A program made the translations under genes and the position numbers. From Lentinula raphanica (taxonomy: Eukaryota > Basidiomycota > Agaricomycetes > Agaricales > Omphalotaceae): a stretch of 64,000 nucleotides of DNA. The stretch is from positions 186,001-250,000 of the forward strand of contig JANVFP010000026.1 in the NCBI GenBank assembly GCA_027919835.1, given 5' to 3'. The notes under the pieces are model-generated. The model did no database searches and had not been told where the DNA came from. It was given only the letters and a program-made list of their open reading frames with translations. Shown piece by piece: positions 32,276 through 42,181 of the stretch (position 1 is the stretch's first letter; the number at the start of each line of letters is the position of its first letter).

Positions 32276-32281
32276 AAATTT
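32235..32281 (-). promoter_or_regulatory. -1 frameshift site 2 (pro/pol) of B
   Basis: Minus strand AAATTTT (32281-32275) in the phase A AAT TTT, directly before TGA (32274-32272). ACCTCT (32268-32263) can pair with AGAGGT (32240-32235). Same design as A 11508-11555, with a different stop codon. Confidence 0.78.
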
Positions 32282-33750
32282 GGTTGCGGAACTTTCTCTG
32301 CCTCCTCGTGAGTGTCTTCCCGTCTTGATTCGGGTTGCAACTGTTGAGTTGGCTGTGATACTTTTCGTTCCACCACCTTTCTTGGCGCTCTCGGTCCATG
32401 TCCTTTCGGATATGTACCCATGGTATACCGTTTTCCAGTATTCGGATCCGTAATCGTAAGTTCCTGATCACCCGATCCAAATGTCTGAATGACACTCTCA
32501 GTTAACACATCAAACGGACGTCCCAACAGTATTTCGAAGGGAGCCTTTTCTTGAACATGTAGCTGTAAATACACTGTGACTGGTCCAAATCGAAAGGGCA
32601 CATTTCGGGCTAAACCTTTGGTCCGCGCGATCCCGCCATGTACATTTTGCATCTGTATGGTGATTCCGGGATCCCAACCTAGACCTAAGCCTAACGCCAC
32701 GCTCATATCGATTGCGACTATCTGTGATCCTGAGTCCAGGAGGTTCTCTACTTCGAGATCTTCCCGATCATTCACAACAGGCCACACTGCACGGAGACCG
32801 TTGCCTATGGTAGCAACTATGGTCATATCTCGTCGTTCATCATTCTCGTCGACATCACTTAAGAATGATTCTACTGGATCTACTTGAACAAACGCTCCTG
32901 CTTTCATCCCATCCCGATCCTCAGATAATCTCTCAAAAGCCCAAGCTTCGGGTAATGCTAGATCATCCAGGGAAATGACTTGTTCGTCTTCGGAATCATC
33001 ATTTGAAAGTGTTTCCGTAGCTAGATCTTGTTGATCAGCCACGTTCAGCAGCATTTTCTTTCGATCTTGCGGAAGTACTCGCTTATTCCGTATCTTTCGT
33101 GCTACGATCTGCCTGATCTTCCCCGAAAGCTGTAAAGCTTCGGAAGAAGTCAATTCAATCGTCTTTCGCACTATCCGGTCAGCAAGCTCTTCCTCTAGAC
33201 CAGGCATGAACAGTTCATTCTGCAGCCTGTATTTTGGTGCCTTCGAAGATCCCTTAGATTCAGGCATCTTTTCCGGCTTTGGTTGATTTCGAGGGTGAGG
33301 TGTAACTTCCCTGGGCTGAACACCATCAAATGGTCTTCTCGGATTTTCCGTACGAGGAGGTGACGGATCGCGGAATCGTACTTGCTTCGATTTCCGTTGA
33401 TCTGCCTGATCAGGCTCACGTTCCGAACCTAAAACACTCTCATCCGTTAAATCGTCAATGGTCACTGACTGTATCCTTTCCAAAGCAGCTTCCCTTAGTG
33501 ATTGAGAAGGATCGGGGTCTGATCCAGCAGATCTGTCATGATTAGGCGTAGAATTGTCCAGATTGGACTTTGGTTTTTCGGATGTTTTGTTTTTACTAGG
33601 GTTATTTCGATCTATGGGTATATGCACCCCGTCAAAGCGTTTATTCTTGACGGCAGGTATTGCTTTTGGTGAGTTAGGCTTTGGTGCACCCTCATGAGTT
33701 GTTGCCTGTTGCTGAGACCGTGTCCTTGGCCCAGAAGTCAACTCAATCAT
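32272..33750 (-). CDS. pro: Aspartic protease ORF of element B
   Basis: 492 aa, as in A. The N-terminal half is charged low complexity (RFDGVHIPIDRN and QLSGKIRQIVARKIRN conserved). Retropepsin motifs LLDSGSQIVAIDMSVALG and ILLGRPFDVLTES lie in the C-terminal third. Its ATG is 8 nt after the gag stop and in the -1 frame. It ends in AAATTTT-TGA. Processes Gag-Pol by family analogy. Confidence 0.88.
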   Translation of the reverse strand: MIELTSGPRTRSQQQATTHEGAPKPNSPKAIPAVKNKRFDGVHIPIDRNNPSKNKTSEKPKSNLDNSTPNHDRSAGSDPDPSQSLREAALERIQSVTIDDLTDESVLGSEREPDQADQRKSKQVRFRDPSPPRTENPRRPFDGVQPREVTPHPRNQPKPEKMPESKGSSKAPKYRLQNELFMPGLEEELADRIVRKTIELTSSEALQLSGKIRQIVARKIRNKRVLPQDRKKMLLNVADQQDLATETLSNDDSEDEQVISLDDLALPEAWAFERLSEDRDGMKAGAFVQVDPVESFLSDVDENDERRDMTIVATIGNGLRAVWPVVNDREDLEVENLLDSGSQIVAIDMSVALGLGLGWDPGITIQMQNVHGGIARTKGLARNVPFRFGPVTVYLQLHVQEKAPFEILLGRPFDVLTESVIQTFGSGDQELTITDPNTGKRYTMGTYPKGHGPRAPRKVVERKVSQPTQQLQPESRREDTHEEAEKVPQPNF

Positions 33751-33768
33751 TGGATTCCTCAGTTTCCC
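33688..33768 (-). promoter_or_regulatory. -1 frameshift site 1 (gag/pro) of B
   Basis: Minus strand GGGAAAC (33768-33762), then TGA, and a 6-nt spacer (33761-33756). ATCC (33755-33752) pairs with GGGT (33691-33688, one G-T pair). TGAGTTG (33745-33739) pairs with CAACTCA (33701-33695). In A the arms are TGAGTCG/CGACTCA: both sides changed together. Confidence 0.82.
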
Positions 33769-35667
33769 GACTCGTTCGTGTACACCGTAGCCACACCATT
33801 GCTAGATCTCCCTTGCACCATCTCCGCCAGATTGGCAATGACCATCCAAGCTGGGGATCCGGCCAACTGTTCCGAGTAATCCTCATTGTCCGGGATCATC
33901 TCGTTCATCATCGTCGAAACCTCGGGCCATCCTTTGGCCTGACCATATTTCATGATCTTTTGGTATCTACTCTCACTTCCGAAGTTGTTCGGTAGCGGAG
34001 ACCCATCCTTCAACTTAAGACGCTTTGGATCTTGCGGATCACGCATAATCCAACCTTTCCCTAAGAGTTCCAAGAACATTGGACAACTTTGCATCATATG
34101 ATTCGGTTCCCGACAAAGGAAACACAACATCTCAGACCTTTGACCTTGTGCATTATTCGGATTCGTGTTAATGATTCCGCGGGGAGGCCCACTGTTTCCG
34201 GGATTACCACTACCAGAAGCGACAGTATGGGGCTGCACCCGTTGCGCAGGTTGAACATTTCCGGTCTTGATATTAGCCAGCATTTGAGCCAACGTCTCAA
34301 GTTCCTCTTTGTAGGTAGCCTTAAGGGCTCCCAAATCCTTGACCAACACACTGTACTGGTCCCTGTTTGCAGCTAGTGCTCTTTCCGTTTCCTCGGAAGC
34401 TTCTCGTTTCACTTCAACGGGCTTAGCTGGAGACCGGAAGAAATGCGAGAGATCCGGTACTTCTTCTTTGATCACTGGAGGACCACCAATCGGAACGTAC
34501 ACGCCTCCTCTCGAGTGGGTTTCCGCGTTGAAGACCACCCCATCCCGACTTGTTACCGTCCGGTACAACGATTCCAAGGGTGGGTGCCTTGCTACGGCCT
34601 CTGCTGCTTCCTTGTACTCTACAAACAGATATGGATCATCGACCCGACGTTTCTCTACGCAGAAAGCAGGTACCTGCTGTTGAACCTTACGATTCACAGC
34701 TTTCCGTAACTCGTCATCGAATGCTGACAGGAAAAGAGACACCAGTTCCGTGTTTCCTATCGCCGGAGGCGGTTTCAACAACTTATTGGCTTCTACCTCC
34801 ATCAACAGACAATATCCGAGCAACCTATCTCCGTCCCGGACACCCAAAGGAGCATAGTTCTGTACGATCTGCAAGAGCGTATTCTTCGAACCCATTGGTC
34901 TCCCTAGAGATGCCGGGAATCTTTCACACAGGGAACGCAGGAAACAGTCCGCGTCTTCCCTTCCCTCCTGCGCGCCGGGAAGATGCTTGAGAGCCTGCTT
35001 GGTCTGAAGGGTCATCCAAGAAAAGATCTTTTGCATCTTCACCTTCTCGGAGGTAACTTCCGTAGCCTGGAACGTGTTCAAACAGAACCTCACCCACTCG
35101 GGGATCATGCTCGGATTGGCCAAGTCCAGGATCATAGCAGTTTTGTGAGTAAGCGGAAACTTGGTATTGTTATACTCTGCTTGTTCCGCAGGAGTCAGTT
35201 CAGGTGGACCAAGCATCCTTATGATGTCAAGTTGATCCTCCGGTCGTTTTTGTTGGGCAGCCGGGTTTGCTGGTGCGTTAGCATTCGCTCCCGCGGCTCC
35301 CTGATCATTTCCGTTATGTACTTCGGACATATTGTTGGGTAAAAACAGTCGTATCAAATCAAATGGTTCGGGTTGTAATGTAGGATCTGAACTAGATTGC
35401 GGATCTGGTCCAACAGTAGCTGCCTTTTGTCTACCGTTTCCTGGCACTACGTTAGATCTCTTCGTTACTGGTTGTTCCGAAGATGGTCTAGGAGCTCTCC
35501 CGTTATCTGGATTGCTTGTACTCGCTCTTCCGAGGTTTCTCGGATCGTAAACAGGTACAGAGGGTTTCTTTGTTGCGCGCTTTTGCTGATCTGAAGCTTG
35601 TATCGCTGGATCAAAGAAATCTGCTGAGCCCGCGTTCTTCGAAGTCCGAGTAGCTCTTGGAGCTATT
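33759..35667 (-). CDS. gag: Gag of element B
   Basis: Homologous to A gag. The first ATG in frame starts MSEVHNGNDQ. The frame is open farther upstream, to about 35667, and aligns in frame with A there (VPVYDPRNLGRA, NPDNG) although no ATG is present; a conserved AATAG|CTCC at its start resembles a splice acceptor. Capsid-like core (MLGPPELTPAEQ, KFPLTHKTAMILDLA, FCLNTFQATEVTSEKVKMQ) and a CX2CX4HX4C zinc knuckle (CFLCREPNHMMQSC). Ends at TGA directly after the GGGAAAC frameshift heptamer. Confidence 0.87.
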
Positions 35668-35754
35668 TTTAATGATCAAATAAATTCGATCAAAGGCAGT
35701 AGTTTTTGAGAAATCAAGAAGATCTCTCGAGTTCGACCAAAATATAGATTCCAC

Positions 35755-35772
35755 CCCTCGCGGTGGGCTCCA
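35755..35772 (-). other. Putative primer-binding site of B
   Basis: Minus strand TGGAGCCCACCGCGAGGG, two bases inside the 5' LTR, identical to A 8061-8078. tRNA not identified. Confidence 0.65.
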
Positions 35773-35774
35773 GA

Positions 35775-37474
35775 TAACGAGGTATATAGTCGGTTCTTAG
35801 TATAATGCCTTATGACAGGTCACTTAGCACGAACACAGAGTACGACTTCACGGATTCGTCAATCAAATTGTATTTATAGCGAGGTGTGGGGCGTTGTCAG
35901 AGATTCCGCACTATCTTATATCTCAAGTCGAACGCAGTCTTGTAAGATCTTTTAGATCAGCAATACTGGTCAGCAGAACGAAGTGACACGGATATACCAG
36001 TCGTAAGATCTGGACTAAGGGGTTTGTTTTGAGTGGCTTCCACTCGGATAAGGGTTTTTAGGCTCGGAAAGCAACGGGGTACCAGACTTTATGGCAGACC
36101 AATCGATTCCGCTCCCGGGTGAAGCAGTACTGATCACTATTCTCAGTAAAACCTCGAAGATCACGCAGATCACCAATCACTATGTGTCAACTTGAACAGA
36201 GCCACCAAAACTCTGCACGTTCACTCGGCACAACCTGAGACCAAGTCCTCTGTATCTCCGGAACGGAGTCTACCTTCAACTAGCAAGTGACAGACACCAA
36301 GTCAAACCACTCAAAAGTCGGGCTTATCGCGATGAAGTAACACACTTAATCTGCAAGGTCCGGTACGGCTTAGAAGCCTTTACTCCCACGTATGGATGAA
36401 AAGGATTACCAGTTCAGAGAGATCTGGGCGCGAAACTTGTTTCATTGGTGCGGATACAGGTCTTTAAGTACACTACGAAAAGTCCAATACCCGTATTTGT
36501 CCTTGATCTAGTAGATCTAGCTATTTCTACGGACGGAGTCCGATAATATACACTTAAATAGTAAAATATGACTGAAACGATACAAACACGCAAGGAAATG
36601 GTAAAGAAAACAGAGAAAAAGATGAAACTTGTCCGTATTTCGTCGTACTTTCGCCAGATCTAGAAGACCAAGCAAGTTCCGACCATGGTCTGTGCGGCAT
36701 CCACATGCTAGGGTGCCTAACTCGTCAGAGTGGCTCCTGCCTGTGTTGCTCAAGTGTTTCCGACGAATTTGCTTCCGCGGAATAGTAGTGGTCTCCCCGA
36801 GTTAATGAGATAGACTCGTAACAGTGGTTGATCTCGCGGATCAGGTAGGTCTGGTCCGTAGCTTTCGAACGGTATGCATATAGCCTGGTGTTCTGGAGCG
36901 GACAACGAAGGTAAATGCTTCAGAAGTGTTTTCCGTAGGTTTCCGCGCGTTTCCGTGAGTGCTGGTCAAAGCTGTACCTAGCATACGCTATATCCCAGTT
37001 TAGAACTTGAACATATGCGTGTTTCCGCTGCGGGTTTCACCCGTACTGCCACGGAAATGCTAGATCATCATGTTTCCAACGGTTTCCGCTACTTTGCGTA
37101 GGGTTTCCGTGTGGTAACTTGTCCGGATAGGCTCTCATCGTGTCTGATCTGCTAGATCAAGTGAAATTTCCATCATCACAGCCAAGTACCAAACTCAGTT
37201 GTGCCGATCCGGCAGATCTTGATACTAAGTTAATATTCCCTTGGTGTGCTCGTACCAGTAGTCAGCATTCTTGAAGGATCCCCGACCAAGGGTGCGAGCA
37301 ATAGCTCTACGTGGATATTCATGGCTGATCCTGCCAAAGGATCTGTATCCTAGCTTATACTGATACAAGTTTGACTGCTAGTTCGGGCTCACTACAGTCC
37401 TTATTGATACTATGCAATGGTCTAAGTTGATCTTTTTGATCATTGCACGCCTGCGCGGAAAAAACCGCGCAACA
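35775..37474 (-). repeat. 5' LTR of element B (right copy)
   Basis: 1700 bp, the same length as 20186-21885. Differences seen: C/T near 36182, T/C near 36319 and C/T near 37119. Followed at 37475 by TSD CCGC. It contains the same promoter block and TTTCCG cluster (about 36929-37109). Confidence 0.94.
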
Positions 37475-38846
37475 CCGCGACCTGTGAGGAAGATTCTCGT
37501 TCGCGTTTCGATGGCTTGGGAACAGGTCTACTGGCAACGGGAGGACCAACTTTGGCCGACGAGACTTTGGAAGGCTTGACCCGAGGACTGTGACGAATGG
37601 GAAGTTCTGAACAGGGATAAGAGGAGTTAGGCTAGGCATCAGAACCTGAGGAAGTGAAACACATACCTAGGGAGGCCTTTGCTTTACCCTTTCCTTTTGG
37701 AGCTTTAAAGATGTCCTCTACCTCGATATCCTCCGAGACCTCGGTCTCTCCGTCGTCTTCATCTTCGAAACCAGCAGTAGGGGAAGCTGGACCATCATTC
37801 TCATCGCCGGGGGAAGCAGGACCTTCCATGCCGAAATCGTCATCCTCCACAGCATTGAGGAGAGGACTGGCAGGAGGCAGATCCTCCACTCCGCTAGGGT
37901 CAGGAAGCAAAATCAGGTCCGTCACAGGATGCCGGAGCACCTGGCTTGCAGCTCCAGACTGAGCGATGGTGATGAGCAGCTGACCTTCATAGGTCGAGGG
38001 ATCAAGAGGCAGAGGGATAGCGAGCGAAGCAACATTGTGAGAAGGGCCTTTGAGAGCCTAAAAGCAAACAGCTTAGCCGAAGGGAAGTTGGGTGACTAAG
38101 ATGCGCACTTACTCGAATCTTGAGTCGTAAGGCCTTGTCTACACCTAATCCTCGACGCGAGTCCTCATTGTAGACCTTGGACGTGTACTCGGCCTTGGTC
38201 AAGACCTTCTCACAGAAGTCACAGAGGAGGCAGATGAAGCGGAGCGCAAAGAGTGGACAACATCGTGTCTTATGCCAAAAGATATGGTAATAGCTCTGCG
38301 ACGCGTAAGCTAGAGCCTGGAAAGAAGGAAAGATCTTACCAAGGCACTAGTCACCTTCGGGTTCTTGAACATGGCCACCACGGCTTCCTTCGTCTTGGCT
38401 TTGGGACCATCCATTATGTCGGCGACCGCGTCTTGTACGACGGTCAGCGCGCGATACAAAGTGTATCCTTCCTCCCGGCAGATGGATCCCTGACTGAAAT
38501 CGTCCACGAACTGAACGAGAAGGTCTGGATAGAAAGTGTCCGGGACCTTGCTCTTGTAGTCGGAGGATGGGGAGCTGGGAAAGTCGATGGGAGCAGGGTC
38601 AGAATAGAGCTTCAGGGCATACGCTGAGTCAAACGCGTTGCTATGGGAAGGCCAGGCTTGTCGAAGCAGTTCGCATTCACGCTGAGAGGCCGGGAGAAAC
38701 AGGACGTGCTTTTTGGCAGTAACACTATCCCGAGCTCGAAGCTGACTGTTGAATTTGAAGTCGTCGGAAGTCGAGGCCTTACTACGTAACTCTCGGACGG
38801 CATATTGTTTGCGAGACGACGAGGGTCCAGCGTTGCGAGACGACAT
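37475..38846 (-). pseudogene. Antisense gene 1 of element A, 5' exons 1-4, cut by B
   Basis: Start ATG 38846 (MSSRNAGPSSSRKQYAV). Exons 38846-38340, 38295-38113 (183 nt, same as B exon 2), 38057-37667 and 37606-37475, where B interrupts; the rest is at 20181-19015. Exon 1 shares FLPASQRECELL, DTFYPDLL and EEGYTLYRAL with B. Exon 2 shares YY..FWH and FCEKVLTKAEYTSKVYN. Exon 3 shares IPLPLDPSTYEGQLL and has an acidic stretch. A has two introns within the region covered by B exon 3. All exons are in phase once B and one CCGC are removed; B is the only visible lesion. Confidence 0.87.
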
Positions 38847-39307
38847 TGCAAATAATTGAGAAAAGATCCGTTGGAATGTCGATGTTGAAGTTGGAAGTGA
38901 AAGAGAAAGCGGACTTAGAGAAAATTTTCGAAGTCCGGCAGCCTTTTATCCACGGTTCTTAAGAACTTCCCAGGATGTAATAAGCCACTGGGAAAATTCT
39001 AAGAATAGTAGGAATATTGTAATACTTACAAAGGTCGAAGAAATGAACTTTGTGAAGTTACAGGATGTTGTGATTAGATCTCTTGATAATCACACTCGGA
39101 AATTAGGCGCTTCTATCGAGTTAGCCGCGGGTTTAATTATTATCAGTTGATCCCGAGGCAACCGAACAGATCTATAAGCTTAAGGAGTGGGAATACCATT
39201 GGGATATCGAGGAGATCAATCCAAAAGCTCGGATCAGTTGCAGTACCACACTCCCAAGGGAGGTACGAGCCTGTCTACCCAACCAGATGACCGGGGACGG
39301 TCAGATC
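38847..39307 (-). promoter_or_regulatory. Upstream region of antisense gene 1 of A
   Basis: Holds the conserved block at 39084-39110 (matches B 22122-22148), GAAAATTTTCTCTAAGT near 38925, and an ATAAAAGGC TATA-like word near 38945 on the minus strand. No gene seen. Confidence 0.55.
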
Positions 39308-39322
39308 TTTAGTTTGGGGGAG
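39308..39322 (+). promoter_or_regulatory. Polypurine tract of A next to the 3' LTR
   Basis: TTTAGTTTGGGGGAG ends one base before the LTR (39324). It is the third copy of this motif in A, in the standard position. Confidence 0.75.
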
Positions 39323-39323
39323 A

Positions 39324-41299
39324 TAATACGCCCATTTTGCGTGCAGGCATGCAATGGCCTACATCAGGAAAAATATTCTCATCTCTAGAGTCCCCAGAGA
39401 TACCCCCCAATTCCTAGGCTGCTCAGAGATTTTTGTGAACTTTGAAAGATCAAAAAACATCCTAGAGATCCTGAAAGATCCTGAAAGCATCTGAAAGCAT
39501 CTGAAAGCACCAGAAAGCACCAGAAAGCACCCAGAGGATTTTTAGAAGCCTCAAAGAACTCAGATACTCTAGGCTCTCTGAGACTACCTAAGAATTGAGG
39601 GGTATCTCTGGGGACTCTAGAGATGAGAATATTTTTCCTGATGTAATTTTAACGATTAGAGCCTTGTAGAGTACTAAAGGACTGTAGTGAGCCCGAGCTG
39701 ACAGTCAAACTTGTATCATGTTAATGCCAGGACGTCAGATCCAGACAGGAAAACACATCCTGACGAATAATAAGAGTTCACACTCGAGTCCCTTGGTCGG
39801 GGAGTCCTTCAAGACAAAGCCACCTCTGATATGAGCTATCAAGGGATTATCAACTTAGTTTTCAATGCCTAACGGCCAACTGAGTATGATATTGCACCGA
39901 GACGAGCTTAGAACCAATAGATCTATTCGTATTACCAGTGGGGATGGATTATTCAAGGCCCAGACTCAACAGATCTGTTCACTTAGATCGAGTTTTGGGA
40001 TGGATCAGGTCGCAGGAATGTGACTAAACGGAGAAACAACCAAAGTGTATCATCCCAGTTACATGTGGACGTTTCCTAAATGGGAAATAGACGCCTGAGA
40101 TGTACAGCTTTGACCAGGAGTGTTGCAAGGGTAGATCTTTTGACTTCACCATTGTTAAACCTCTGGATCTATTCGATATATGCATATCGTTGGAAAGCTA
40201 GAAGCCAAACGAACCTATTGGGACAGGTTTCCCCCCTTTATATGTACTCCCATTCAGTTGGAGAGGCATACAACCGTTCACATAGCGGAATCAAATGAGG
40301 AAACGTTTGAGTTACCTGTGCAGGAGCTTATCCATGCCCTTTAACCACCAGCATGTGGATGGACGCACAGACCAGGTCCGGATTCGAAGGTCAGGCAACT
40401 AGATCTCGACGAAGGACCACCAGAAATGGACATTTTACTTGTTTTTATCCTTTTACTCTCTGTTTCTCTGGTGTTTGTATTGTTTCTCATCCTATCTTTC
40501 CTTATTTGTATCAGATCTCGGACTCCGTTCTCTCAAATCTATAGATCTATTCCATAAAATAGTAAATTGGCTACAGATCTATTCGTAGAAGTACTTAAGG
40601 ACGTAGCCTACAAAAATATAGTTCAGGTTTTGTGCCCAGTTTCTCTGACTAGCTAACCTTTGCTCTCATACGTGAGGAGTAAAGGCTTTGTAAGCCGGGC
40701 GGTCTTCAAAAGTGGTTGTGAAATTCTCATCTCGTTAGGCCCGATATCTTGTCAGTTGATAAAGTCTCAGCTAGATTTGAATCGAAGGTAGACTCCTATT
40801 GTGGAGATACAGAGGGCTTGGTTCTCGGTTGTTCCAAGTGAGCGTTCAGAGTTTCGGTGGCTCTGTTCAAGCAGACGTGTGGTGATCGGTGATCCATACG
40901 AGCTGTGAAGGTTTCCTGTGATCGGTGATCAGTAGATCTTCAACCTGGTTCTGATAGTATTTGTGTGGTCATAAAGTCTGATCTATACGAGTTCTCTCAT
41001 TCCTTGTAAACCCTTTGAGTGGATCACTCACCCCCTTCGAGTCCAGATCAAAAGATCTGTACTTCCGTGTCACTTCGCTCTGTTGACCTGTATTGTGGAT
41101 CCAGTAGATCTTTTAAGACTACCAGTTCGTTCTAAGGTATAAGATTGTGCGGAATCTCTGACAACGCCCCACACCTCGCTTAAATACATTTGACAAACGA
41201 CATAAGAAGTATATTGGTGATCAGTGTTCAGTGATAAAGTCACTAGGTCATTAGATCTATCCAACGAAGCATTTAATTGCACCCTTCATATCCTCGTTA
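39324..41299 (+). repeat. 3' LTR of element A
   Basis: TAATACGCCC to CCTCGTTA, followed by ACGC (41300-41303). It lacks the 7129-7354 MITE (single TA there) but has its own MITE at 39362-39643, absent from the 5' LTR. Confidence 0.93.
39362..39643. mobile_element. 282-bp MITE, family M, in 3' LTR of A
   Basis: Ends CATCAGGAAAAATATTCTCA and its inverse, with TA on both sides (39360-39361, 39644-39645). The 5' LTR shows the empty site with one TA near 6174. Inner AGAGATACCCCCCAATTC and its inverse; the core is AGCATCTGAA / AGCACCAGAA short tandem repeats. Confidence 0.92.
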
Positions 41300-41303
41300 A
41301 CGC

Positions 41304-42060
41304 CAAACAACGTTACCTAATCTAGCTACTGTACTAGTACTACTACTCTCCTAATCCTACGCTCTGGCTACTCCCTACTACACCGGTAGCCGGAGTGTGA
41401 ATAGGGGTCATTTGACATGATCTCTTCCTCTTTTTCCTTTCTCATTATGCTTACTTATGTTTTTCTTACATACACATGTCGCGCCACGGTTTCACAAACA
41501 CAACGAAGCCTTATGCTTGTCATGCAGTAGGTAGATGAACTTACATATATAAATATAAAGATTCGCACTTCAACGGCTATACAGATACAATATGAGTCTC
41601 TAACTTGACAATATGAGTTCATTTAGGATATACCTATACAGATACGATATGAGCTATAGAATGAATGTAAGTATGGTAGCATATAGTGATGATATAGAAG
41701 ATACTCACTCTCTAACTTGACAATACGAGTTAGAGAGCGATTATAGAATGTAACAACTTAAATACCCATAACGAGAAACCAAATAAACCAATACACACGA
41801 TCTATTCCCTCTACGCGTCACAACACCGCGTTATGTCTACGCGTATCGTTGCCTCGTCATTCGAGATTTCCTAACAATAAAAATGTACTGTACAGGGATT
41901 TTCCCCTTAACAATCTTATTCTACATTCAGTGCCACACAAGAAGTACAAAGAAAGAACTATCGAAAGACATTACACCCGACCGACAACGAGAGCTCGACA
42001 TACAGTGGAGAGAAAGGAAAGGAACCAGGCTAAGCGCGCCGGGCAGGTGAAGCTTGCATT
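41304..42060 (-). other. Probable leader and possible LTR of relic C
   Basis: Resumes immediately after the TSD of A. The sequence at 41304-41400 is C/T- and A-rich like the stub upstream of the C gag ATG (6103-6138), so it should be the rest of the C leader. Farther right is AT-rich DNA with duplicated words (CTATACAGATACAATATGAG near 41577 and 41634; TCTCTAACTTGACAATA near 41597 and 41711). A C LTR is plausible here, but there is no second copy to define it. No host gene seen. Confidence 0.4.
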
Positions 42061-42181
42061 AAGAACTTAAGTTTCAAAGTATAGTCTACTATTGAGCATA
42101 AGTTATAATGACTCTGCAGAACAGAGATCTAGAATTCGTGTAGGCCTGACTGCGCGTCTGTACATATGTAGAATCTACTCA

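Larger units (their letters stand above)
20186..37474 (-). mobile_element. Giant Ty3/gypsy-type LTR retrotransposon B, nested in A
   Basis: Two 1700-bp LTRs (20186-21885 and 35775-37474) differ at about three C/T sites. TSD is CCGC (20182-20185, 37475-37478). Transcription sense is minus: PBS 35772-35755, gag, pro, pol, then two plus-strand accessory genes at 22341-25047 and 25878-27890, then PPT and the 3' LTR. It is 17,289 bp long. It sits inside coding exon 4 of antisense gene 1 of A, two codons before a splice donor. Fewer LTR differences than A agree with later insertion. pol and antisense gene 2 have single-base shifts; antisense gene 1 is intact. Confidence 0.94.
6139..41299 (+). mobile_element. 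Giant Ty3/gypsy-type LTR retrotransposon A (hosts nested B)
   Basis: LTRs 6139-8058 and 39324-41299 are both 1692 bp once their different MITEs are removed, and they differ at about six transitions. TSD is ACGC (6135-6138 and 41300-41303); AACGC is possible if the LTR ends one base earlier. Internal order: PBS, gag, pro, pol, PPT-like motif, antisense gene 2, antisense gene 1, PPT, LTR. B (20186-37474) interrupts antisense gene 1. Net length without B and three MITEs is about 17.1 kb. A has two nonsense codons in pol, a MITE in antisense gene 2 and B in antisense gene 1, so it is probably not autonomous now. Confidence 0.93.

Noticed and set aside
6139..41299. Heavy RIP-type mutation of the retrotransposons
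   Set aside because: LTR differences are transitions, but very few (about six and three), and long ORFs remain; this does not look like RIP.
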